Below, in pieces: positions 1 through 5,342 of a stretch of DNA of 8,884 bases. Numbering within the stretch: the first letter of the stretch is position 1; each line of letters starts with the position of its first letter. The DNA is from HRBIN12 sp964447335 (lineage in GTDB: Bacteria; Actinomycetota; UBA4738; HRBIN12), in the NCBI GenBank assembly GCA_964447335.1, contig CAYUSA010000081.1, positions 1 to 8,884 on the forward strand, written 5' to 3'. Below the pieces are notes generated by a model. It was not told the DNA's origin. It searched no databases and worked only from the letters and a program-made list of their open reading frames with translations. The translations under genes and the position numbers were made by a program.

Positions 1-1043
1 CCGAGCTCGCCAGCGAGCTGCTCGCGGTCGCCCTCGGCGGTCTGCAGCCGGGCCTCGAGCTCGGGTGCTGCGGCCCCGGCGACGACGACCCCGACGCCGG
101 GCACGCCACGCTTCGGTGCCTCACCAAGGGTCGCCCGCTGGGCGGCTTCCTGCAAGGAGGCCTCGGCGCTCGTCGCGCGCTCCTCGGCCCTGGCGGCCCG
201 ATCCTCGAGCTCGCGCAGGCGCGTGACGGCGTCGCCCACGGTGGCCTCGGCCTCGGCGGCGGCGGCCTCGGCTGCCTCGGCGCGCGTGACGGCCGCCCGG
301 AGCTCGTCCTGGGTCTTCGCCATCCGCTTGAGCGCCTTGCGATCCTGGCGCGAGGGCACGGTGGTGACATCCTCGGCCTTCACCTCGGCGGGTCGGGCGC
401 GGAGCGTGAACAGGAACAGCGCCACGGCGAGCGTGAGCGCGATCACGAGCGAGAGGCGGACCGTCTGCCACACGTCGGAGGCCGCGGCCTCGATCGCTGA
501 GTACCGCTGGTCGATCTGCACCACGCCGGAGACCCCGAGCTGGTTCACGAGTCGCAGTGGCACGAGGGTCTGGAAGAGCCGTTCGTCCGAGCCCGCGAGT
601 CCGCTCTTGGGTGCCACGCTGGTATCGGTCGGGACGCTCACCGTGTCGCCGGCAAGCGCCGCCTCGATCTGCGGATTGTCCTGGGCGACGAATTCCCCGA
701 TCTTGTCGCGCTGGTCGTCGGAGAAGATCAGCTCGCCGCCGGTGTTCCAGATGCGCACACGCGCCGCCCGGTCGTCGGACAGGATGCCGGCCTGCACCGT
801 TATGAGCAGCTCGCGATAGTCCGGCCCGAGGATCGGCTCCGTCACCTGCTCGGGTGTCAGGGCGTCGAACAAGACGGTGTTCGCCCAGTCGACGGCTCGC
901 GTCTGCGCCTGCGCCTCAGCGTCGTCGATCGAGCCACGCGAGAGGAACACCGTGGCGAGCAGGGCGACCAGGAGCGCGAGAGCCAGCACGCCTGTGGCGA
1001 TGCGGGCCGCGTTCGACGTGAGGGACCGGCGGTCGATGCTCAT
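1..1043 (-). CDS. Two-helix membrane protein with Cache-like outer domain and coiled coil (C-terminus beyond window)
   Basis: The frame is open from an ATG at 1043 to the window start, giving 347 residues without a stop, so the C-terminus is missing. Visible order: a short basic N-terminus (SIDRRSL); a first membrane helix at about residues 13-34; an outer domain at about 38-190; a second helix at about 196-214; a cytoplasmic Ala/Glu/Arg-rich region with heptad character (about 236-305, resuming near 327). The outer domain carries the pattern RIWNTGGELIFSDD (98-110) followed by KIGE, typical of PDC/Cache sensor folds in bacterial receptors; this is fold-level recognition only. Such proteins usually end in a kinase, diguanylate cyclase or methyl-accepting domain, but that part is not visible, so the output is unknown. 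A Gly/Val-rich break (RGVPGVGVVVAG, about 312-323) splits the coiled coil. No clear Shine-Dalgarno precedes the ATG. It lies 93 nt after tRNA-Ala on the same strand. Confidence 0.85.
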   Translation of the reverse strand, partial: MSIDRRSLTSNAARIATGVLALALLVALLATVFLSRGSIDDAEAQAQTRAVDWANTVLFDALTPEQVTEPILGPDYRELLITVQAGILSDDRAARVRIWNTGGELIFSDDQRDKIGEFVAQDNPQIEAALAGDTVSVPTDTSVAPKSGLAGSDERLFQTLVPLRLVNQLGVSGVVQIDQRYSAIEAAASDVWQTVRLSLVIALTLAVALFLFTLRARPAEVKAEDVTTVPSRQDRKALKRMAKTQDELRAAVTRAEAAEAAAAEAEATVGDAVTRLRELEDRAARAEERATSAEASLQEAAQRATLGEAPKRGVPGVGVVVAGAAAPELEARLQTAEGDREQLAGEL

Positions 1044-1136
1044 GTCGGATGCAGTCTGACGGCTCCGCCTGCCCGGCGGCAAACCCTTTCGTGCAGGTTC
1101 CCCGACCCGGTGTCAGGGTCTCGAACGGCGTCGCCG

Positions 1137-1209
1137 TGGAGACGAGCGGACTCGAACCGCCGACCCCCTGCTTGCAAAGCAGGTGCTCTACCAGCTGAGC
1201 TACGTCCCC
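1137..1209 (-). tRNA. tRNA-Ala (anticodon UGC)
   Basis: A complete 73-nt cloverleaf reads on the minus strand. The acceptor arm GGGGACG pairs with CGTCTCC and contains the G3:U70 wobble pair, the alanine identity element. The D-arm is GTAGCTCAGCTGGTAGAGC. The anticodon stem CCTGC/GCAGG holds loop TTTGCAA, with the anticodon at 1174-1176. The T-arm has GGTTCGAGTCC. The discriminator base is A. CCA is not encoded; the next bases are CGG. A weak -10-like TATCAT (1216-1221) lies 6 nt upstream, but no convincing -35 accompanies it. In Mycobacterium this tRNA directly follows tRNA-Ile; here about 3.1 kb separates them. Confidence 0.97.
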
Positions 1210-1323
1210 GCTCAGATGATAGGGGTCCGGTGCGGAGGTTCGAGGCTGCTCACGGGCCGAGTTCGACCGCCAGCCCGCCGATGCCTTCGGCCGTCCGCGT
1301 GACCTCGCTGATCGAGGCCTGAG

Positions 1324-1950
1324 CTACCCGGACCCGGGCTCGGGTGGTGCGCTCGGCTCCTCCGGGGCACTCTTCGTCACGGGGAGCGTGCCCGGCGCCG
1401 TCCACAGCGGCTCGCCCTCGGCATCCAGGAACTGGAGCACCGGCGTGCCGTCGGAGGTGAGCCCCATGATCGCGCGGAGCTCGCCGTCCTTGTTCAGCAG
1501 CCGCAGGATCGGTGAGCCCTCGGCGGCGAGACCCAGCCGCGCGCGGACCTTGCCGTCCTCGTCCTGGAGCGAGATGGTCGGCGATCCCTGCTGCGCGAGG
1601 CTGTAGACGAACCCGAGCTCGCCTCCCTTGTTCCGCAGCGCGAGCGTCGGCGACCCCTCGGTCCCGAGCCCGAACTTCGCGCGGACCTTCCCGTGACGAT
1701 CCACCATCGCCATGCTGGCCGAGCCGTCGGCGAACAACCCGAACGTGGCCCGTACCTTCCCCTCGTCATCGGCGATCGCCAACCCGGCGGACCCGTCGGG
1801 CTGCACCCCGAAGCGGGCCCGCAGGTGCTCGTCCGGTCCGTAGAAGGCGACGAACGGGAAATCGTCGTTCGTCACCCCGAACCGCGCGCGAACGTGACCC
1901 TCCGAGTCCTCGATCTCGATCTCACCTGCACGGATGACCCGTTTCCTCAT
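1324..1950 (-). CDS. Protein of tandem 23-residue repeats, function unknown
   Basis: This 208-residue protein consists of seven ungapped 23-residue repeats (residues 11-171), a partial eighth (172 to about 187) and a Pro/Glu/Ser-rich tail. Each unit alternates a short hydrophobic strand, a D-x-x-G turn, a V-R-A-R-F-G-L strand and a D-G-S-P turn, suggesting a beta-solenoid or stacked hairpins; that fold is inferred. Unit 5 is the most diverged, with ELGFVYSL replacing the VRARFGL core. No signal peptide or membrane segment is visible, so it is probably cytoplasmic. Similar RARLGL/DGSP repeat proteins occur as hypotheticals in other bacteria, but I know no assigned function. The ATG at 1950 is chosen because GAGGGA (1958-1963) sits 7 nt upstream; the frame stays open upstream to a TTG at 2031, but without such support. 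The gene is monocistronic, with a long structured leader. Confidence 0.85.
   Translation of the reverse strand: MRKRVIRAGEIEIEDSEGHVRARFGVTNDDFPFVAFYGPDEHLRARFGVQPDGSAGLAIADDEGKVRATFGLFADGSASMAMVDRHGKVRAKFGLGTEGSPTLALRNKGGELGFVYSLAQQGSPTISLQDEDGKVRARLGLAAEGSPILRLLNKDGELRAIMGLTSDGTPVLQFLDAEGEPLWTAPGTLPVTKSAPEEPSAPPEPGSG
1390..1920 (-). repeat. Seven and a half tandem 23-codon (69-nt) repeats inside the CDS
   Basis: The units start at protein residues 11, 34, 57, 80, 103, 126, 149 and 172, an exact 23-residue period with no insertions. The consensus first half is LxLxDxDGKVRA and the second half RFGLxxDGSPx. The period is clear in protein, but the DNA units are well diverged, so this is an old duplication and not a recent microsatellite-like expansion. 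Confidence 0.9.
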
Positions 1951-1957
1951 CGACACG

Positions 1958-1963
1958 TCCCTC
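1958..1963 (-). promoter_or_regulatory. Ribosome binding site deciding the 1950 start
   Basis: GAGGGA on the minus strand lies 7 nt before the ATG at 1950, near-ideal Shine-Dalgarno spacing. It supports this ATG over the upstream in-frame TTG at 2031. Confidence 0.65.
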
Positions 1964-1976
1964 TTCGTCCTTCCCC

Positions 1977-2000
1977 GGCCATGGTCCGTACAGCATGGCC
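1977..2000 (-). other. Leader hairpin upstream of the repeat-protein gene
   Basis: A perfect 7-bp inverted repeat, GGCCATG and CATGGCC, flanks a 10-nt loop. It ends 26 nt before the ATG at 1950 and leaves the Shine-Dalgarno free. It is the second hairpin in the inferred leader; a regulatory role is possible but unproven. Confidence 0.4.
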
Positions 2001-2082
2001 CGTGCGCGGCCGCGGCGCAAAGGAGCAGCAAGGTGGGCGAGGGACGGGAGGCAAGCGCAGGTTCTCCACGAAGCAGGCGAAG

Positions 2083-2122
2083 TGAGAGACCGCCGCAACC
2101 CGAGGGTCACAGCGGTCTCTCA
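2083..2122 (-). other. 11-bp inverted repeat: terminator, operator or 5'-terminal hairpin
   Basis: TGAGAGACCGC and its exact reverse complement (2083-2093 and 2112-2122) flank an 18-nt spacer, which itself holds a small complementary core (ACC/GGT). It lies 56 nt after the racemase stop and could end that transcript, although no U-run follows on the minus strand. It also begins almost exactly where a transcript from the promoter candidate at 2129-2158 would start, so it may instead be a 5' mRNA hairpin or an operator. Confidence 0.55.
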
Positions 2123-2128
2123 TCGGTC

Positions 2129-2158
2129 ACCCTACGGGGCGGCCTCGCGACCCGTCAA
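2129..2158 (-). promoter_or_regulatory. Candidate promoter of the repeat-protein gene
   Basis: On the minus strand TTGACG (2153-2158) is separated by 18 nt from TAGGGT (2129-2134), matching a -35 element and an actinobacterial TANNNT -10. The start would fall near 2122, giving a leader of about 170 nt before the ATG at 1950. Assigned from motif and spacing only. Confidence 0.45.
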
Positions 2159-2177
2159 GTCGAGCCGCCGGATCTTG

Positions 2178-3290
2178 TCACTCTTCCTCGAGCCGCTCCA
2201 CGCGCAGGGTGCAAGCCTCCAGACGCTCGGGCAGCGGCTCGACGCCGATCCCCGGCCCCTGCGGCACGGCCATCGTGCCGTCGGGCGCCATGACGTGCGG
2301 CTCCGTGAGGTCCTGCGTGAAGTAGCGCGAGCTCGCGCTCGTGTCCCCCGGGAGCGTGAATCCCGGCAGCGCGGCAAGCGCGAGGTTGGCCGCCCGCCCG
2401 AGCCCCGTCTCGAGCATCCCGCCGCACCACACCGGCACGCCGAGCCCGCGTGCGCTGTCGTGCACGCGCCGAGCCTCGAGCAGCCCGCCCACCCTGCCCT
2501 GCTTGATGTTCACGATGCGGCACGCGCCGAGCTCGATCGCCGCGCGCGCATCCGCGGCCGAGCGGATCGACTCGTCCAGACACACGTCGGTGCGGATCGC
2601 CGCCTGGAGCTTCGCGTGCTCGACGAGGTCCTGGTGGTGCAGAGGCTGCTCCACCATCAGCAGGTCGTACGCATCCAGCGCGCGGAACACGTCGACGTCC
2701 TCCAGCGAGTAGGCCGCGTTCGCATCGACCGAGAGCAGGATCTCGGGATGTGCCGCCCGCACCGCCGCCACGCGCTCGACGTCGGTCCCCGGCTCGATCT
2801 TGAGCTTGATGCGGCGGTAGCCCTCGGCGAGATACCCGTCGACCTGCTCGAGCAGCCGCTCCGTTGTCGGGGCGATGCCGACCGACACGCCGCACACCAC
2901 GCGCTCGCGCTCGGCGCCGAGCCACGACGCGAGCGACTCGCCGCGGGCCCGCAGCTCCGCGTCCAGGACCGCGTTGACCAGCGTGGCCTTGGCCATCGGG
3001 TTCCCCCGCACCGAGCCGAGCACACGCTCCAGGTTCTCGACCTCCACGTCGCCCGCGCGGAACAGCGCCGGAACGAGGAACTCGCGGAGCGCGAGCCACG
3101 CGCCCTCGTTGAACTCCTCGGAGAACCCAGGGTCGACCCCGGCGACGCATTCCCCCCATCCCTCGGCGTCGTCGGTCTCGATGCGCGCGAGGATGCAGAC
3201 CTTCTCGGTCTCCTCGCCGAAGCTCGTGCGGAACGGCCGGACGAGCGGGAGCCCGATCAGGCGCAGCTCGACCGCCCGGACCCGCGTCAT
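2178..3290 (-). CDS. menC: N-succinylamino acid racemase / o-succinylbenzoate synthase (enolase superfamily, NSAR/OSBS subfamily)
   Basis: This 370-residue protein has full family length. The N-terminal capping domain carries RPFRTSFG (18-25) and GWGEC (44-48). The barrel carries catalytic lysines K164 (in IKLKIEPG) and K263 (in NIKQGR) and metal ligands D189 (VDAN), E214 (VEQP) and D239 (LDES), followed by WCGGMLETGLGRAAN. These match the Amycolatopsis racemase almost position for position. R266, linked to racemase activity in that subfamily, is present. Family enzymes dehydrate SHCHC to o-succinylbenzoate (menaquinone synthesis), racemise N-succinyl amino acids, or do both; sequence alone does not decide, and the gene symbol reflects family membership only. 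The ATG at 3290 overlaps the stop of the upstream GNAT gene (ATGA), indicating translational coupling. No menaquinone gene is nearby, so I favour the racemase role. It is a cytosolic, Mg-dependent enzyme. Confidence 0.93.
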   Translation of the reverse strand: MTRVRAVELRLIGLPLVRPFRTSFGEETEKVCILARIETDDAEGWGECVAGVDPGFSEEFNEGAWLALREFLVPALFRAGDVEVENLERVLGSVRGNPMAKATLVNAVLDAELRARGESLASWLGAERERVVCGVSVGIAPTTERLLEQVDGYLAEGYRRIKLKIEPGTDVERVAAVRAAHPEILLSVDANAAYSLEDVDVFRALDAYDLLMVEQPLHHQDLVEHAKLQAAIRTDVCLDESIRSAADARAAIELGACRIVNIKQGRVGGLLEARRVHDSARGLGVPVWCGGMLETGLGRAANLALAALPGFTLPGDTSASSRYFTQDLTEPHVMAPDGTMAVPQGPGIGVEPLPERLEACTLRVERLEEE

Positions 3291-4087
3291 GCGAACACGT
3301 ACCGGGAGTCGGGGGTGAACGTTCGGGCGATCCGCCCGGTGGCCAGGCACGCCTCGATCGCGCCGGCCGCGGCGTCCCGCCAGCGCTTCGCGAGCTCCGG
3401 GTCGGCGATGCGGAGCTCAGTGTGCTCGCGCGGAACCTCGACGATCACCGGGCGGCCGTCCGCGGGAAGCTCGCCCGGCTCGGGAGCGCCCCGCTCGTCG
3501 CTGCGAAGGAGGACGGCCGCTCCCTCCGCCGAGATCGGCGCTGGCTCCGTCTCGAGGGGCCACCGGATCACGAGGCGGTCGCTCCGCTCGCCGCGGTTCA
3601 CGACATCGGTCATCGCGCCGTAGAAGTCGCGGTGGAAGCGATCCGCGACGGCCCGGAGCTTGCCGAGGTTGAACCACGCGTTCCGGGCGATCATCGGGTC
3701 GAACGTCCACCGCACGACCTTGATGCCGAGCTCGAGCGCCTGTGCCCGCTGGGCGAGCTTCAGCGCGTACCCGACACCCCGGTGTCGGCGCGTGGGCACC
3801 GCCGCGAGCATGTGCGAGTGCACGATGAGGCCGTCGCACTCGTCGGCGGCGATCCAGCCGAGCACGTAGCCGACCATCCCCTCGTCCGCATAGGCGCCGT
3901 ACGGTGGGTTCGCGCTGTCGCCGAGCGCGCGGAGCATCTCGCGAGGGATGAGCTGGTGCTCCCCCCACGTCTCGATCATGACGTGCAGGATGTCCTCGGC
4001 GTCCTCGAGGCTGGTGAGCGGACGGAGCGCGACATCGGCGACCCTCGCGGCCTCGTGGGCCAGATCCCAGGCATCTCGATCGCTCAT
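3287..4087 (-). CDS. GNAT-family N-acyltransferase (COG3375 type), probable N-succinyltransferase
   Basis: The 266-residue protein has a GNAT acyl-CoA-binding signature RHRGVG (101-106, pattern R-x-x-G-x-G) after a core beta strand (residues 87-97). It continues with VVRWTFDP (124-131), ARNAWFNLGKL (134-144) and FYG (155-157), then a SDRLVIRWPL strand (169-178). These are hallmarks of COG3375 predicted acetyltransferases. Members encoded beside N-succinylamino acid racemases are thought to succinylate amino acids, in some species D-amino acids, using succinyl-CoA; the substrate here is inferred. The C-terminal ~85 residues form a second, less conserved segment. ATG 4087 is preferred: a -10-like TACACT ends 7 nt upstream, implying a leaderless message. 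The alternative GTG at 4108 lies against a strong hairpin. Its stop overlaps the racemase start by 4 nt. Confidence 0.88.
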   Translation of the reverse strand: MSDRDAWDLAHEAARVADVALRPLTSLEDAEDILHVMIETWGEHQLIPREMLRALGDSANPPYGAYADEGMVGYVLGWIAADECDGLIVHSHMLAAVPTRRHRGVGYALKLAQRAQALELGIKVVRWTFDPMIARNAWFNLGKLRAVADRFHRDFYGAMTDVVNRGERSDRLVIRWPLETEPAPISAEGAAVLLRSDERGAPEPGELPADGRPVIVEVPREHTELRIADPELAKRWRDAAAGAIEACLATGRIARTFTPDSRYVFA

Positions 4088-4094
4088 CGCGGCG

Positions 4095-4100
4095 AGTGTA
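4095..4100 (-). promoter_or_regulatory. -10 element of a leaderless GNAT-racemase operon promoter
   Basis: TACACT on the minus strand ends 7 nt before the ATG at 4087, the -10 to start spacing expected when the start codon is the first transcribed codon. No Shine-Dalgarno is present and no clear -35 is visible; that position falls in the preceding hairpin. Confidence 0.45.
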
Positions 4101-4111
4101 GCGGCCACGCG

Positions 4112-4142
4112 CGAGGGCCCGGGCGGAACGCCCGGGCCCTCG
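4112..4142 (-). terminator. Strong GC-rich hairpin, probable terminator of the tRNA-Ile/small-protein transcript
   Basis: A perfect 14-bp inverted repeat (arms 4112-4125 and 4129-4142) with a 3-nt loop starts 24 nt beyond the small-protein stop. Nearly all pairs are G-C and no U-run follows, as is common for terminators in high-GC actinobacteria. It is symmetric and could act on either strand, but plus-strand transcription is not expected here. Confidence 0.7.
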
Positions 4143-4166
4143 TGAACGGCCGTGTGCGAGAACCTC

Positions 4167-4337
4167 CTAGCCGCCGGCCGGCGGGGGAAGCTCCTGCCAC
4201 TCGTCCTCGTCGAGGTCCTGGCCGCGACGACGCTTGAAGACGGCCACGACCGCGCCGACGATGGCGGCGATGAACGCGACCTTCATGAGCTTGCTGAAGA
4301 AGCCCTTCTTCTTGCCCTCTTCGGTCTCCTCGGCCAT
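4167..4337 (-). CDS. Small single-span membrane protein (56 aa) downstream of tRNA-Ile
   Basis: The product has 56 residues: an acidic then Lys-rich start (MAEETEEGKKKG), an amphipathic stretch FFSKLMK, one hydrophobic helix (residues 19-34, VAFIAAIVGAVVAVFK), a basic cluster KRRR and an acidic, Pro-ending tail (DLDEDEWQELPPP). The positive residues after the helix predict a cytoplasmic C-terminus under the positive-inside rule, though Lys also precede the helix. The start is certain from the strong AAAGGAGGG ribosome site just upstream. It begins 18 nt beyond the tRNA-Ile 3' end with no room for its own promoter, so it is probably made from the tRNA transcript. Small proteins of this basic-helix-basic-acidic layout occur in other actinobacteria, but I cannot assign a function. 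Confidence 0.82.
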   Translation of the reverse strand: MAEETEEGKKKGFFSKLMKVAFIAAIVGAVVAVFKRRRGQDLDEDEWQELPPPAGG

Positions 4338-4341
4338 GGGG

Positions 4342-4350
4342 CCCTCCTTT
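4342..4350 (-). promoter_or_regulatory. Strong Shine-Dalgarno of the tRNA-linked small gene
   Basis: AAAGGAGGG on the minus strand, with 5 nt between GGAGG and the ATG at 4337, is the best ribosome site in the window. It starts 5 nt past the tRNA-Ile discriminator base. Confidence 0.8.
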
Positions 4351-4355
4351 CACCG

Positions 4356-4429
4356 TGGGCCTGGTTGGACTTGAACCAACGACCTCATCCTTATCAGGGA
4401 TGCGCTCTAACCAGCTGAGCTACAGGCCC
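4356..4429 (-). tRNA. tRNA-Ile (anticodon GAU)
   Basis: A 74-nt cloverleaf on the minus strand: acceptor GGGCCTG pairs with CAGGCCC, discriminator A, D-arm TAGCTCAGCTGGTTAGAGC, anticodon stem CATCC/GGATG with loop CTGATAA (anticodon at 4393-4395), variable loop AGGTC, and T-arm GTTGG/CCAAC around TTCAAGT. CCA is not encoded. It follows the DUF3566 gene as in Mycobacterium and has its own promoter about 35 nt upstream. Confidence 0.97.
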
Positions 4430-4470
4430 AAAGGGGACCGTCTCAGGCCGTGCACCCTGGCCCGTGGGCA

Positions 4471-4500
4471 AGCGTACGCGGGCCGAAAGAAGCGTGTCAA
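4471..4500 (-). promoter_or_regulatory. Promoter of tRNA-Ile (and the small membrane protein)
   Basis: A perfect TTGACA -35 (4495-4500), an 18-nt spacer and TACGCT (4471-4476, TANNNT class) place the start near 4464, about 35 nt before the mature tRNA 5' end. This is the best housekeeping-sigma promoter match in the window. Confidence 0.7.
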
Positions 4501-4507
4501 TCGATGC

Positions 4508-4529
4508 GGGCTCCGGTGCGCCGGATCCC
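4508..4529 (-). terminator. Candidate terminator after the DUF3566 gene
   Basis: An inverted repeat, GGG-C-TCCGG and CCGGA-T-CCC around a 4-nt loop, has 8 bp with one internal mismatch. It lies 33-54 nt after the DUF3566 stop and just before the tRNA-Ile promoter, where a terminator would be expected. No U-run follows. Confidence 0.4.
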
Positions 4530-4561
4530 ACGTGCTCCCGCCATCATGCCCCTGAGCAGGC

Positions 4562-5005
4562 TCAACGCCGCTCGGCGAGGGTGACCTCGACCCCGCCAAC
4601 GAGGTCCGAGATCAGGTTGTACAAGAACGCGACGAACACGTTGATGAGCGACCACACGACCACCATCACGATCCCGACCGCGAGCCCCCTCGAGAACAGC
4701 CACCGACCGTTGATCTCGAACGACTGGTCGGCGAACAGGTCGCGGATCAAACGCGTGGTGGAATCGAGCGCGCCCATCGCGCCGAGCATGCCGTACAGGA
4801 TCACGCCGGCGCCGAGCAGCACCAGCATGACGCAGAAGTAGAAGATCACGGACATCTTGAAGACCGACCACGGCCCGACCTTGCGGATCACAACGCGAGC
4901 GTGGCGGCGTTGGGACTTGCGGGAGGGCCGCTTCGACGCCGTCGCGACCCGCTGCGTGGGCGCGGGCTCCGCTGCTGGACGGGGCTGCTGGACGGGCTGG
5001 CTCAT
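4562..5005 (-). CDS. DUF3566 transmembrane protein (gyrA-linked, Rv0007-like)
   Basis: This 147-residue protein has a Pro/Ala/Gln-rich N-terminus, a basic stretch (KRPSRKSQRRHARVVIRKV, 25-43), the family motif GPWSVFK (44-50), a first membrane helix (about 51-72), an outer loop with MGALDSTTRLIRDL (77-90) and a second helix (about 105-130). It ends with the diagnostic FLYNLISDLVGGVEVTL (127-143). DUF3566 proteins are small actinobacterial membrane proteins commonly encoded just downstream of gyrA; their role is not settled to my knowledge. Length and motifs are typical, with a shorter disordered N-terminus than the mycobacterial member. A purine-rich site (AAAGGGCGGGAG) precedes the ATG. It begins 52 nt after the 86-residue membrane protein, with which it may be co-transcribed. 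Confidence 0.93.
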   Translation of the reverse strand: MSQPVQQPRPAAEPAPTQRVATASKRPSRKSQRRHARVVIRKVGPWSVFKMSVIFYFCVMLVLLGAGVILYGMLGAMGALDSTTRLIRDLFADQSFEINGRWLFSRGLAVGIVMVVVWSLINVFVAFLYNLISDLVGGVEVTLAERR

Positions 5006-5057
5006 CGGCTCCCGCCCTTTCTACGCGGCATTCCGCGCGGCGGCAACCACCTCGGCC

Positions 5058-5318
5058 TCACGCCGGCCGCCCGGGCGCACCGAGCACGAACCGGACGTGC
5101 AGCGGTGTGAGCGCCGCGAGCCCCGCGAGCGTGACCGCCCAATCGGCGACCCGGGGGTCGTCCTGCAGCAGGAGCACGCCGCCCCCGATCGTCGCGCCGA
5201 GCGCGGCGGCGAGCCCGAGGGCGACCTGCGCGGGCAGCCGCCGCCACCCGACGAACAGGAGCAGCAGGACGAGCGAGGTCCCCGACACGATCAGCCCGAT
5301 GCCGATCTCGGTGCGCAC
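5058..5318 (-). CDS. Small three-helix membrane protein (86 aa), unknown function
   Basis: From a GTG at 5318 the product has 86 residues: three hydrophobic segments at about 4-24 (IGIGLIVSGTSLVLLLLFVG), 31-51 and 58-78, separated by WRRLPAQ and a short LQDDPRV loop. No conserved enzyme motif is seen. The frame stays open upstream through the transporter's antisense strand, but that part is charged, Arg/Glu/His-rich and shadow-like, whereas hydrophobicity begins right at this GTG. A -10-like TAGCAT (5327-5332) lies 8 nt upstream, fitting a leaderless message. The start is 24 nt from the oppositely oriented transporter start. I do not recognise a family; a helper of the adjacent DUF3566 or MFS protein is possible but not shown. 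Confidence 0.68.
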   Translation of the reverse strand: MRTEIGIGLIVSGTSLVLLLLFVGWRRLPAQVALGLAAALGATIGGGVLLLQDDPRVADWAVTLAGLAALTPLHVRFVLGAPGRPA

Positions 5319-5342
5319 GGTGCGAGATGCTAGCGGCTGCCC

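Noticed and set aside
1125..1137. 5-bp hairpin (ACGGC/GCCGT) touching the tRNA-Ala 3' end
   Set aside because: It includes the tRNA discriminator base and is too short; not separable from chance.
1303..1317. Small hairpin CCTCG/CGAGG just after the repeat-protein stop
   Set aside because: A 5-bp stem without U-run is expected often by chance at this GC content; too weak to call a terminator.
1319..1327. GTAGCTCAG on the minus strand at the end of the repeat-protein gene, identical to the D-arm start of both tRNAs
   Set aside because: Only 9 nt match. No acceptor, anticodon or T-arm follows, and the stop codon of the CDS accounts for part of it. Probably chance.
1951..2031. Upstream in-frame extension of the repeat protein to a TTG at 2031
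   Set aside because: It lacks a Shine-Dalgarno, does not fit the repeat architecture and covers a hairpin, whereas ATG 1950 has a well-spaced ribosome site.
1995..3623. 542-residue plus-strand reading frame opposite the racemase and GNAT genes
   Set aside because: It is an antisense shadow: composition is Arg/Ala/Leu-heavy with no motif, and the opposite strand has two clear enzyme families.
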